Position numbers and translations under genes: made by a program. 64,000 bases of DNA from Pyricularia pennisetigena (taxonomy: Eukaryota > Ascomycota > Sordariomycetes > Magnaporthales > Pyriculariaceae). The notes below the pieces were generated by a model. That model did not search any database. It was not told the DNA's origin and saw nothing but the letters and a program-made list of their open reading frames with translations. This document shows positions 11,301-20,532 of the stretch, piece after piece. Position 1 is the first letter of the stretch; each line of letters opens with the position of its first letter. The DNA is taken from contig NW_021940920.1 in assembly GCF_004337985.1 (NCBI RefSeq), positions 1,782,549-1,846,548 of the forward strand. The letters are read 5' to 3'.

Positions 11301-13168
11301 GTCTGTTCGGCCAGCGCCAGCAGCGCGTTGAACAACAGCAGCAGGAAGAGCACGCCACCGCGCGGGAAGGCACCAGAGGCGGTCTCGGGCAGGTTGAAGA
11401 AGAGACTGCCGATGATCAGCCCCTGAAACACCAGGCCACCCCATTTGCCCAGCAGCGAAGCCTTGTCGCCGATCATGACGAGGAACTGGCGCTTGGTGCA
11501 GGCCACGACCTGCTTGTGGAACGGGATCTCGTAGTTCTTGGTCCGCTGCCGCTTGGGCTTGCCGGCCTGGACGGCGGCGCGAGCTTCGACCTGCTGCTGC
11601 TGCTCGGCCTCAAATCGAGACATGTCCTCAAGGTTGGCCCGGTAGATGCTGCTACGTCTGTACGCCTCGGCAAACTGCTCCGGGGTCCGGGGGATCCTGT
11701 CCTCCCAGCCCTGGCGGATGTGCCGCTCGTGCGGGTCCGTGACCGAGGTGAGGAAATCTGCCGTGGTCCAACGTTCGGGGCAGGAAAAGCCGAGGTCGAC
11801 AAAGTACTGCTTGGCCTGCTCCGACGGTCCGAAATAGAGACACTTGCCGGCGTCGATGAGCAGGACCTTGTCGGCGAGCTCGTACAGCGACTCGCCGGCC
11901 TGGTAGAGCGACACGGCCGTCGACGTGTTGGCCATGTTGGTCATGGCCCGGATCGACCGCAGATACTCGACGGCGGTGCTGGCGTCCAGGCCCTTGCTGG
12001 AGTTGTCCCAGCCCTGCACTGAAGCTCGCGCGATCATGGCTTCGGCGATGCTGACACGCTTCCTCTCGCCTCCCGACACACCGCGCACGTACTCATTGCC
12101 GACCTTGGTGTCGAGGGTGTGCTCGATCCAGAAGAGCTTGGTGATGACGCGCAGGAACTCGCGGATGTAGTCTTCTCGGGTCTCCCCCTCGAGGCGCGAC
12201 TGCTTGCCGGGCGCCCGAGTCTCGAGCGCAAAGTGGAGGGTGCGCTTGACCGAGAGCGTGGCGTAGTTCAGATCTTCTTCCGGGTTGTAAATGATGTCGC
12301 CGCGGTAGTGGCGGGCCATGGTCTCGGCGTCGACGCCTCCGTACGTGACATGACCCAAGACGGACTCGAAGCCGGCGCGCTGGTTGCAGAAGGCCTTGAG
12401 GAAGGTGCTGCAGCCGGATCCGGGGCGACCCAGCACCAGCAGCAGCTCGCCTGGACGCACGCAGCCGTCAAAGTGGGAGATGAGCTCTCGCACCGGCGGC
12501 TTCGCGAATGCGGCCCGTGGCCCTTTGGTAAAGAGATGCTTGATCTTGCGCGGCAGTGTCAGGAAGATGTCGCCGACGGTGGGCTGGAGACTGGCGCCCA
12601 GACCGACTCCCTTGACGGTCAGGTCTCTGAATATGACGCCGCTGCGTCGCGTCTTTTCCTCGTCGCTTTGCTGCTGACGCTCGTGGCCAAACATCCTCGA
12701 GACGAGGCGCTCGATCTCCTGGCCTTCGTCCTCATCGCTGTCGGCCGGTGCTGACGCCTGTGTTCCGCTGGTGCGCCGCCTTGATAAAGCCCGGAAAATA
12801 TCATCTTCGGTGTGGCTGGTCTTTTTGCGGTCAAATCCTGGCCTGGAGTTGCTGTCGGTCGCTTTTACAGGCTGCGAATTGGTACGCAGCGGAGCGAACC
12901 GCTCTTCGGAGCCAGCATCTTGGCTGCCGATTTCCGTTTTCACGTCTTCCTTTTCTGTCAAAGATGAAGAACTCGAGACCGCATTACCTCCTACCGTTGG
13001 TTCTGGTGTGCGAGTGGGCTCGGTCGGCGTGTTGGTGTACGAACGGGAAGCGCGTAGTTCAGGTGTTACCAATGGAAAATTTCTTTCAGTTATCGGTGTT
13101 GGACCCGGCGGCGATTCTGGGAAGCCTCCCGGAATGTCGGTATCTTTGGGTGTAGGCCTGTCGTCCAT
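8390..13168 (-). CDS. PDR/CDR-type ABC transporter (ABCG full-size)
   Basis: Exons 10300..13168 and 8390..10200 give 1559 aa. The 99-nt intron (GTGAGT..CAG, with GCTAAC) is in frame and stop-free, so it is easily missed; splicing restores the Walker A of the second nucleotide-binding domain, GASGAGKTT. The layout is NBD1-TMD1-NBD2-TMD2. NBD1 has the degenerate Walker A GRPGSGCST, a good signature VSGGERKR and a degenerate Walker B (WDNSSKGLD). NBD2 has a canonical Walker A and Walker B (LMFLDEPTSGLD) but a degenerate signature (LNTEQRKR). This asymmetry is the hallmark of fungal pleiotropic drug-resistance pumps, which export toxicants and lipids across the plasma membrane. The N-terminal 150 residues are polar and disordered. 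Length matches the family (about 1500). The substrate cannot be told from sequence. Confidence 0.96.
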   Translation of the reverse strand: MDDRPTPKDTDIPGGFPESPPGPTPITERNFPLVTPELRASRSYTNTPTEPTRTPEPTVGGNAVSSSSSLTEKEDVKTEIGSQDAGSEERFAPLRTNSQPVKATDSNSRPGFDRKKTSHTEDDIFRALSRRRTSGTQASAPADSDEDEGQEIERLVSRMFGHERQQQSDEEKTRRSGVIFRDLTVKGVGLGASLQPTVGDIFLTLPRKIKHLFTKGPRAAFAKPPVRELISHFDGCVRPGELLLVLGRPGSGCSTFLKAFCNQRAGFESVLGHVTYGGVDAETMARHYRGDIIYNPEEDLNYATLSVKRTLHFALETRAPGKQSRLEGETREDYIREFLRVITKLFWIEHTLDTKVGNEYVRGVSGGERKRVSIAEAMIARASVQGWDNSSKGLDASTAVEYLRSIRAMTNMANTSTAVSLYQAGESLYELADKVLLIDAGKCLYFGPSEQAKQYFVDLGFSCPERWTTADFLTSVTDPHERHIRQGWEDRIPRTPEQFAEAYRRSSIYRANLEDMSRFEAEQQQQVEARAAVQAGKPKRQRTKNYEIPFHKQVVACTKRQFLVMIGDKASLLGKWGGLVFQGLIIGSLFFNLPETASGAFPRGGVLFLLLLFNALLALAEQTAAFESKPILLKHKSFSFYRPSAYAIAQTVVDVPLVFIQVVLFTVIIYFMSHLARTASQYFIANLILWLVTMTTYSFFRAISAWCGTLDVATRFTGLAVQILVVYTGYLIPPTSMPVWFGWLRWINWLQYGFECLMSNEFYTQELTCDGPFLVPQGPQAEPEYQGCTLAGSTPGSSTVSGSNYINASFDYTRAHLWRNFGFLWAFFIFFVILTAVGMERMKPNKGGGAITVFKRGQVPKQLESTIETGGKGNGGKEKDEEVGSPGSDSPTAVSQGEGSTEDEDKTANQVAKNETVFTFKNVNYEISSKGGKRKLLSDVQGYVRPGKLTALMGASGESQFFFFFSFFSFGVVTTKKRCWARGANTNNPGAGKTTLLNTLAQRIQTGTVTGEFLVDGRPLPKSFQRATGFAEQMDIHEPTATVREALQFSALLRQPREVPKQEKLDYCETIIDLLEMRSIAGATIGNVGEGLNTEQRKRLTIGVELASKPELLMFLDEPTSGLDSGAAFNIVRFLRKLADAGQAVLCTIHQPSAILFENFDELLLLKAGGRVVYHGPLGHDSQDLLGYLESNGAHKCPPNANPAEYMLDAIGAGDPDYKGQDWGDVWERSKEREARTREIDDMISQRQQVERTDSLRDEREYAMPLSAQMSAVVRRSFVSYWRNPGYLVGKFMLHILTGLFNCFTFFRIGFASIDYQNRLFSIFMTLTICPPLIQQLQPVFIDSRQIFQWRENKAKIYSWSAWVTGAVLAEIPVAIVAGAVYFNCWWWGIFGWRDLMPASSSALAFLMVVLFELYYVSFGQAVAAFAPNKLLASLLVPLFFTFIISFCGVVVPPAQIPTFWREWMYWLSPFHYLLEVLLGVAVHDQPLQCEPDELARFEPPPGSSCDEYAGPYVQQAGGRLQTGQGGMCELCQYADGDQFAAGFSVYYYNRWRDVGIFCGFIVFNYAVVYLATWLKFKGKNPLRMFGRLKSG

Positions 13169-13904
13169 TTTTGCGGTTGGCCAATGTCGAACTCAAGCAT
13201 GCATCACGATCACGACCCCTTAATCCGGCTCATGCCACATGGAACGTGTTTTTTTTTTTTTTTTGTTTGTTTTCAGTGCATGTTTTGACATATATAGCTA
13301 AAGCCTGCTAAATTAGGGTACCTAAAATGTCCTGGTGGGTAAAGCTTCCAGACATTTTGGAATGCGGGTTACATGTCTATGACGATGCGATCCGCTGTTC
13401 AGCTTGTTCCGTTGCCGATGTTGCTGATCCCTACAATTTTTAACCCCGGTTCCTCCGCTCGTCTGCGATCGATCTGGAACTGGTGGAATCGCGACCGGTA
13501 ATCTTGCTAGCGTCACTCGACCCGCATTTCGGAGCCGCCTGTTTGTTCAACACGACGTCATTGATCTCAAAGAAAACCCATTTTCTCACCCAAACAACTG
13601 CACCAAACACGCAAATTCCATTTCGCCATCTTCGGACTCTCGGGCCTATAACTTTCGCGAGACGGCCACTGCTGCCTTTTGTCGATTGTACGGCTTCTGC
13701 TGACGTTGATAAGCCTAGGCAGCTTGGCAGGTAGATAGATGTCTGTCTGTCTACTTCAACAATGACCGATAAGCTTAGCCTTTCAAAGTTTGTGGCATCA
13801 TCCTTTTAGGTCTCCATGGCTTCGGGGAGACCACGGCCTTACAAAATACCACCGCTGGGAGAAGCTGAACGTACGAACGTGCTATGCTATGAGCATCTAC
13901 TAAC

Positions 13905-13932
13905 AAAAAAAAAAAAAAAAAAAAAAAAAAAA
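13905..13932. repeat. Poly-A run of 28
   Basis: Uninterrupted A homopolymer in non-coding DNA. Confidence 0.9.
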
Positions 13933-14467
13933 CACTAGACGGGATACTAGGGTCGTTGCATGCAGTCTTCAGTATCCAAGGTGCCAAGCCTGGGCCTCAA
14001 AAAGTGCCATGGTTTTAGGAGTGGCGTCCTGCTCACTGGGCGAGATCACGCCGTGATCGAGCAGTGGATCACAAACGGTGTTATGAGTCGCGAGATGGAA
14101 CCCTGCAGAGTCGGCACGATAACCTTTACGGGGGCCGGCCGAGTGCCAATCGATTTCGGGTCGCGGGATTACAGGCCCCACCCCCTCCCCTGAAATAGTA
14201 CCTGGTGGGACACAGATGTCTCTGCAAATGACTCGGTGAATAAAAGCATATTGTGAATTGAGAAGGTTCTCGCAGCAATACAGACGTAAAACCCTACAGC
14301 ACTCAGACCCATTTCCCGCCTTTTGTGTTTACAGTCGGGAGTGGGCTCGCTGAAGCTGGCTGGGCCAATGGATTCCTGGCGCCATGGCTACCAGATCCGC
14401 CTGGGATCATATGCGATCACCGGATTTCGGGCATGCCTCAACATGTTGCTTGAATGCAACCGCATAA

Positions 14468-14767
14468 TCCACACCCGCCCGCGACATCAGTCTTAAAACC
14501 TCCAAAGCCCCCATCAGGCACTATTCCATCGAAAATGAGGATGAGACGATCTATCACACGCCGCTGGATGAGTCTATCGACCACATTGCGTTTTTGACGG
14601 GGGAAGAGCTGGGGCGCTGCCACGCAGCTTTCCCTCACATCCGGGTCCTCCTACAGTCTGTCCCCTTGCGGACATTGTTTGCAGGTACCGGCTGGCAAAC
14701 CAACACAGCTCAGATGATGAAGCTAAAGGCCGAGCTCAGAAAATTTCTGCAGCGCGAAGGAGCATAG
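14468..14767 (+). pseudogene. Open frame without Met: probable gene relic
   Basis: Between a TAA at 14465 and a TAG at 14765 lies a 99-codon open frame with no ATG at its start. Its composition looks like a real protein: a charged start, the stretch DETIYHTPLDESIDHIAFL, then GTGWQTNTAQMMKLKAELRK before the stop. I do not recognise the family. With no start codon and no obvious 3' splice site just upstream, it is most likely the last exon of a degraded gene, or an exon whose upstream part I cannot place. The minus-strand frame over it (14438..14638) looks like a shadow. Confidence 0.35.
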
Positions 14768-16012
14768 TTGAGAAGGTGCCTGTGGCATGCCGCGTGCATT
14801 TCCAAGTCGATACACCCCACGCGGCGCCTTGCCCCATACGACATGTTCGGCATCGGGATAGCCACGTGCTATGTAATACTTCACATGGAAGCTCCACCAG
14901 TCGAGTCCAAGCCGCTGCAGGTCACTCCAGCAAATGACGCCAGCTCTGGGCCACCAGGCGGCACCACGCGGCGGCGCATCTGCTGCGCCAGGTCGCCTGG
15001 AGCGTGTTTTTCAGAGGCCTGGGCCAGAAATATGGCCCAACTCCTTTATGGAGAGAAGCTTACGTTTAATTGCCAAAATTACAATGAGGTAGAAGGAAGA
15101 AGGTGCTGAACAGGGAGAGGCACAGGGTGGATTTCCGGAGTATACACGTCTTGAAGGCCGAATTTCTGGCGCAACTGCTTAACGAGACTAGGCAGATAGC
15201 CGCAGATTTGCACACGCCGGCTCAGCGAAGTCTGCACAGGGCATGAGTCCGTAGGCCGTAATTGATTCAGTGGCAATCACGGCAGTGTAACGAATGACTC
15301 GGAATGAGAGAAATAGTCTGCCTAACAAAGCCTCAATGAGCGCCATGTCTTGGGTGCATAGAATCAAAGGGGCTCAAAATCGTCGACGGGCCCCGATTTC
15401 AGGACGACAGCAAGCTCTCTTGGGCTTTGGGACTATTTTGGAAACAGCCCGGGTTCTTGAGCTTCGACTTGTTGGGGAGGGGTTTTCCACAGCGGTGACA
15501 TGTCTTTCAAAATAGAGACGGTCCTAAGCATCACTGCATCAGTTCTCTATGCCTCCGCTTCCCATTGGGAATGTTCAGCCCTCAAAAAGTCAAAGCATGT
15601 AGCCACCGCAAGGCATACCTGGATCTCTGTATCATACAGTTACAATGCATTGTTTGCGTATACTAAATAATAACATGACTGTGCCTCGTGGCAGCATCAT
15701 CAGACCCTCCAAGTTGTTGCTAATGTACAATCCTTCCCCCCGAATTGATTGGTATCATGTTACCCTGGCATTCTGGGCTTGATTCTCTCCGACGGCAATA
15801 ACTATTCATTATCTTTGAAACAGCACGCGCACGCGCCAGGTAACAAGTTGACCTGCTTGGTCCTCTCGCGGGTTGATGCCCTTCTCAACATGTAGCCTTG
15901 CACCAGCTTGACTTTTGATCGAGACCAGGCCCCTTGTTCATTAAGCTTGTGGCGTTCGCAAAATGTTGGATGAAAAAGATAGAAAAAAAGATCCCTATCC
16001 GCGTAATTGATA

Positions 16013-16381
16013 TTACACCAAATCTATTGTGCGTTGGTCGGGATCTTCGTATGCCCCTCCGTTTTTGCTACGTTTTTGGCGGGCACCAAATTTGACCTCC
16101 TTCCGATGCGCGGTTATTCCCGCCGATTGGCAGTTTTTGTCCACTTTGACGGTGATTTTTTGGTCGCCGTCGGTGAATTCGAGCTGGCCAGGATTGGTAG
16201 TCTCGCGCCAATCCACAGCGGTTATGGTTTGATCGTCTTTGACCTCGATAACCACAGATTTCCTGACAAAGCAACCAAAGACTTGTGGTGCTGCATCTGC
16301 GGTCTGGGGCATAGCGGCGCCGAGCACCGGATTGGCCATGCTGGCGATGGCGGCCGTGGCGAGGATAGATCTGAGTTGCAT
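16013..16381 (-). CDS. Small secreted two-cysteine protein; effector candidate
   Basis: Single exon, 122 aa from the ATG at 16381, chosen because it is followed directly by a signal peptide (MQLRSILATAAIASMANPVL, then GAA). The mature part of about 100 residues has two cysteines, C37 and C84, and a run of alternating hydrophobic segments (SVVIEV, TITAV, QLEF, KITVKV) that predicts a small beta-sheet domain, followed by a basic tail (RKEVKFGARQKR). A compact two-cysteine beta-rich secreted protein is the general pattern of MAX-fold effectors of Magnaporthe, but that family is defined by structure and this sequence alone cannot prove membership. The gene is isolated, with gene-poor flanks on both sides, which is common for effector genes. 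Confidence 0.7.
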   Translation of the reverse strand: MQLRSILATAAIASMANPVLGAAMPQTADAAPQVFGCFVRKSVVIEVKDDQTITAVDWRETTNPGQLEFTDGDQKITVKVDKNCQSAGITAHRKEVKFGARQKRSKNGGAYEDPDQRTIDLV

Positions 16382-17358
16382 GGTGGCTGATGGTCGTTGG
16401 TTGGATTCGGATTGCAATCAAACCAGTAGTGGTATTCTGAGAGGATTACGCCCGATTTATAACATTTCATCCCGGAACTTGCTGGGCAGAGTTGTCCGGA
16501 AATGAGAATGAAGATCACGGTGTTTTATACTTGAGTAAGGATTTGTTTTGTAACAGATACAAATAGCATACTTTTGACGACTCGGGCGCCGACAAGGGTT
16601 TAGGTATGAAGGCTAAATACGGCGTGGCTTAGAACCAGGACAAGTTCACCAACGCGCTTTCAACACGGGGTTATCAGTGCACAAAATTTGGTAAACAGCA
16701 ATCATTTGTATCCATGCGTGGATTTGCCGAGTCGTTTCATGTTTGATGTATGTTGCGACATGCACAACGGGTCGGCAAGCCAAAAAGAAAATCCGGTATC
16801 AGATCAAAATCCCCTGAATACTGCAATTCTTAACGTTCGATATAGCTGTTATCGACAGCGGAAGTTGATTTGGATCACTGCAGCCAGCACTCTTGAATGA
16901 TATGCATGGAACAAAAACCACAGGTTGATTTTACCACCCCACCTGTTCTACCTACAGCAGCGCAGTTTACTTAGGATTTGGAAGGGGTTGGATGAACGAG
17001 TACTCACCTACGACTAAAAGGAAGCCCTACGCCTCTTCTCCTCTCGCCTCCCTCGCTTATGGATGCAGGTGGCCAGTTCGGGCATGACGCCGTGTCTTAT
17101 GAAAACTAACTAAGCAGCAAGCACTGGGGTCGGCTGCTATACCTTGGCGGTTCGTATATTCCTGGATGGATGTGTGTTTCTGACTTTCTGGGTGAGTCCA
17201 AGTGTGCTTAGCATTTGGCATACACCAAACCAACTGCTGTTGAGAGCGGCAAATTTAACGAGTTGAGAACTAGATGCCTCCCTGTTCCGATGGAGATTTA
17301 GCTAGACGTGCTTGCTTGCATCTCGTGGCTGGTGCCGCCTAAAGGTTGGTGAAGGTAA
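16382..17358. other. Intergenic region
   Basis: Promoter side of the two-cysteine secreted protein, then about 0.8 kb in which I see no gene. A GTGAGT donor-like site at 17191 might belong to a lost first exon of the DUF4267-like gene. Confidence 0.4.
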
Positions 17359-17673
17359 TTGCTCAACGCGCGGCCCGCCCACCAGCTCGCCTTGACCGAG
17401 TTCGCGCCACCCCAGAACCCTGACGGCCGTCAAACAGTCCACGGCCTCCTGCAAATCTATGGCGCCCGCAGTCTTTTCATGGGCGCTGCGATTTCTTCGG
17501 CCTCTCTAAACGGCCACATTTCCACCCTTGGTTGGATGATGGTCTCGATCGGCGGCGTCGCCCTGGCCCATGGTTTCATCGGCAGAAACTTGGGTATGGG
17601 CTACTGGAACCATTGGGGATTTGTGCCTTTTGCCACAGGTACTGGCGCCCTGCTTCTCGGCGTGCTGGACTAG
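17359..17673 (+). pseudogene. DUF4267-like membrane protein fragment, 5' end missing or unresolved
   Basis: The frame reads LLNARPAHQLALTEF..., then VHGLLQIYGARSLFMG, GWMMVSIGGVALAHGF, YWNHWGFVPFATGTGALLLG and ends in LD. The YGAR segment, two or three hydrophobic helices and the W-N-H-W-G motif are what I know from fungal DUF4267 membrane proteins of about 130 aa. Those normally have one more N-terminal helix. Here a TAA lies immediately upstream of codon 1 (17356) and the frame opens on TTG, not ATG. Either a first exon lies further upstream (GTGAGT at 17191 is a candidate donor, with no convincing acceptor) or the gene has lost its 5' end. Confidence 0.5.
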
Positions 17674-19770
17674 CTGGTTGGAGATCCATGTCCACGGGTC
17701 CTTGATGACGTGAGCGATGGATGCACTTGATATTATTGTTACGACGCAAAGACCGGATGATAACAAGATTTGTCTTTCCAGCAGACCATCAGCATGCGCT
17801 AGAAACAGACGGGGTACAATATTTGGTAGACATGGAAAGCTCAGCACAGTCAACTTCTCGGTCCAAGCCTGTTTCTTCTTTGTATTGGCCCGCAAATTCC
17901 AGGCAAGGTCTCACAATGCAAATACCTACCCCACTGTGTAGCTAGGTACCCATCTGAACTGAAGTCTTGTCTATTGACGTTAATCGTCAAGTTTAAGTCA
18001 TCAAAGTGACAAAGACACTGATAACTATATCTCAAGATCTAATCTAAGCCGACCTTGGTTGAAAGCACTTTCCCATTTCCTCATGCTATCTTTGCCTCAC
18101 CACCCGCAGCCTAGGTGATTTAGTCTTTTCGACCTACGCGTTGACAAGCTGACGCACCTACTGCAGTTTCCGTGGATCCAGCTGAGCAGCAATCATTCCT
18201 CTGGCGACATGAGGGGACTAGTGAAACTTCATCTGGATCCGAATTTTGCCATAAAATGAACTTGTCGATGCCAGCTGTGCAAGCATCTCCCGGGAGGCCT
18301 AAGCAACACAGCTAGACTCACGATCAATTGTGAAAAATCCTTGGCCAAGGCAAGGATTGGTTCGGGGCCGGCATTCCCGGAGTCCCTTCGCCAATTACAT
18401 GAGGTTTGCAACTACTGCTTTAGGGAAAAACGAGAAGAATGCGGATAAAAAGCCTATCTGTCAGAAGAGATCATAGTACGGCACTAGAAACTAGTAAACT
18501 GAGTAAGTACTATAAAGCTATAAAAGACTGGAGTCACCCCTGGCTTTATGCTCACAGAATTACAAACACTAGCAGCCTAAAAAAAAAACCAGTGGCACAA
18601 TACTTGCCCTATTGTAAGGGGCTTATAAAGTGCCTATACGAGTCTATGAGACTACGCTGAACTAACTCTGGAATGAGCAGACTTTAATGACCAGACACAG
18701 TTAGCTGCCTGCATGCCTGCTTCCACTCATTCTAGTCATTGTGAGCACTCCGTAGACTGAACATATTCTGGAGAGACAAAGCTGAACAAGTATCAAGCCT
18801 TCGCCCTTTCAAGTGACCTTTCGCTGCTTGTCCATAGTTGCGTACTCTCAGCCGACAAGGAAGTCAGTCCCGCCACCGTTCGTCAGTGGAGCCCTGCTAG
18901 TTTGCCAAGCATCAGGGCCTTGCATTGTACAACAAAGGTGCAGAGTGCTGTTTGAAGCTCGTAGACCATGATTCCTGCTATCCGGGGTGACGTTTGAAAA
19001 AAGGTTCATTATAGCAGTCTGTAGCCACGGGCGATAAAGGTTCTCAGACCATGACAAACAATCAAGTTTGCCAAAATCAACATGCAGACATGCAGATAAG
19101 AATATAGTTCGTCTTATGATTTCCGGTCAAGGCTACGCTTAACAGGAATTGGAGCCATTATGCATAATTGCTTAAGGACCAAGAAGTTCCAAATGCTGGA
19201 GAACTGGTCATGGAACGTCAAGTTATAAAGCACTTGTGTGAGAGTTATGGAGTTGCTGGTGTGTGATGTTTCGTCACGTATTTGTTTTTGTTTTGTTTTT
19301 CCTTTTTGCATTGACAAGGTGGGGATCTCAACTCAACTTTACCCCAGTTGGACCGCTGGTATAATAATGCCATCCATCGTGCTTGTCACTCATGTTTGTT
19401 TCAACTCAACTTCAAACGACGATATGGCCTTAAAACCTCTGGCACAAGAAGGGGCGGTGGAGAAGTTTGGCGGTTTTGTAGCTAAAATAGCATCGCCAGT
19501 GTTGTGTTATAAAGAGCCGCCATTACAATTCGGCGCATCGATCTATCGAGTACAAATACGTGAGCATCGCCGGCCGTGTCGCTGGAAATTCTGTTTCATC
19601 CTGCATCTTAGCAAACAAACATCATTCAGAGGCAGGATTCATTTCTCGCCAGTGGCAGGTCCATAATATCTTTGATACATTTCATTTAATTCTTTTTTTT
19701 TTTACATGTTGCTCCCCACTTACAATCCTCCACCTCGATCTATATTGCCACAAAAACCACGACGATCAAG
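17674..19770. other. Gene-poor region with TA-shifted remnant
   Basis: No supported gene. From about 18430 to 18760 the base usage shifts, with many CTA/TAG triplets and no long frame, as in an old mutated repeat. The last 200 bases before 19771 include a T-run at 19694-19704, promoter-like for the following small gene. Confidence 0.4.
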
Positions 19771-19989
19771 ATGCAACTCCAGCACATATTTTTCGTTGCC
19801 CTCGCAGGCCTTGTTGTGGCTTCGCCTACCCCGCAAGCAAAAGCCAAAAAGTCTCTTGACGAGCGCGTCGCTGAAGGCCGGGCGAGAGGCCTGAACTGCA
19901 ATGAAGACAGACAACCTAACGTGTTTGTTTGCACAGATGATTCTGGCGAGCACTGGTATGCTTTTACGAGTGGCAATCAAAAGACATGA
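19771..19989 (+). CDS. 72-aa secreted two-cysteine peptide; effector candidate
   Basis: Single exon of 72 aa. Residues 1-18 are a signal peptide (MQLQHIFFVALAGLVVAS), followed by a lysine-rich, acidic-helix-like pro-segment and a short tail with two cysteines, C43 and C54. The mature product is about 50 residues. No family is recognised. The leader context (GATCAAG before ATG) is acceptable and a pyrimidine-rich promoter lies just upstream. It lies 3.4 kb from the two-cysteine secreted protein at 16013..16381 but shares no obvious sequence with it. It could be a small effector or an unrelated secreted peptide. Confidence 0.65.
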   Translation: MQLQHIFFVALAGLVVASPTPQAKAKKSLDERVAEGRARGLNCNEDRQPNVFVCTDDSGEHWYAFTSGNQKT

Positions 19990-20532
19990 CTTGGAGCTAG
20001 AACACTGACAACTACAAACAACTGTCAACAGCATCCTCAACAGGTTTGGTGGTACATGCCTTTTCTAGGTTGGCACCTGGATGATGCCAAGGAATGTCGG
20101 TTGGGGTTTTGAGCTAGGAAGATAAACATAATCAAACTATTTTCTTGGCCGCTCTGAAGGATGGCGTCCCGTGATCATGTCCAGAGTACCGTGTTCGGTT
20201 TGGTGTAGCCTCAAAATGCCAGGCCCGTCCCTGTAGAGTGGGACTGTTTATTGGGTGGACAGGGCCCCCCCCTTGCGGCAAAACTGTCTGTCAACCCCCG
20301 CATCGTCAACCGGTGTCGCTCGATTTTCCCCGGACAAATGCGGGGATGGTCGGTCGAGTTTCCCCCGAGTGGCATTGGAGGAATAGGACACATACGGGTA
20401 CATCAACTCCGCACCCCGCACACAACCAAACAAAGGAACAAACAAAACATTCACGCCAAGTCACTGCTAGCCAGCCCAGTCAGTTAACCAGCCACCAGCA
20501 CCTCGCTCAAAAGTCATCGCCCACTCGCAATC
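19990..20532. other. Intergenic region upstream of the GH105-like gene
   Basis: No gene seen. From about 20400 to 20530 it is C/A-rich with repeated CAA/ACC, typical of a fungal 5' leader. Confidence 0.45.

Larger units (their letters stand above)
13169..16012. other. Gene-poor region, 2.8 kb
   Basis: Contains T- and A-homopolymers (13248-13264 and 13905-13932) and the Met-less relic frame at 14468..14767 listed separately. I see no intact gene. Confidence 0.45.

Noticed and set aside
8717..12754. Long plus-strand frames opposite the ABC transporter
   Set aside because: Low-complexity, charged translations produced by the GC-rich third positions of the minus-strand gene.
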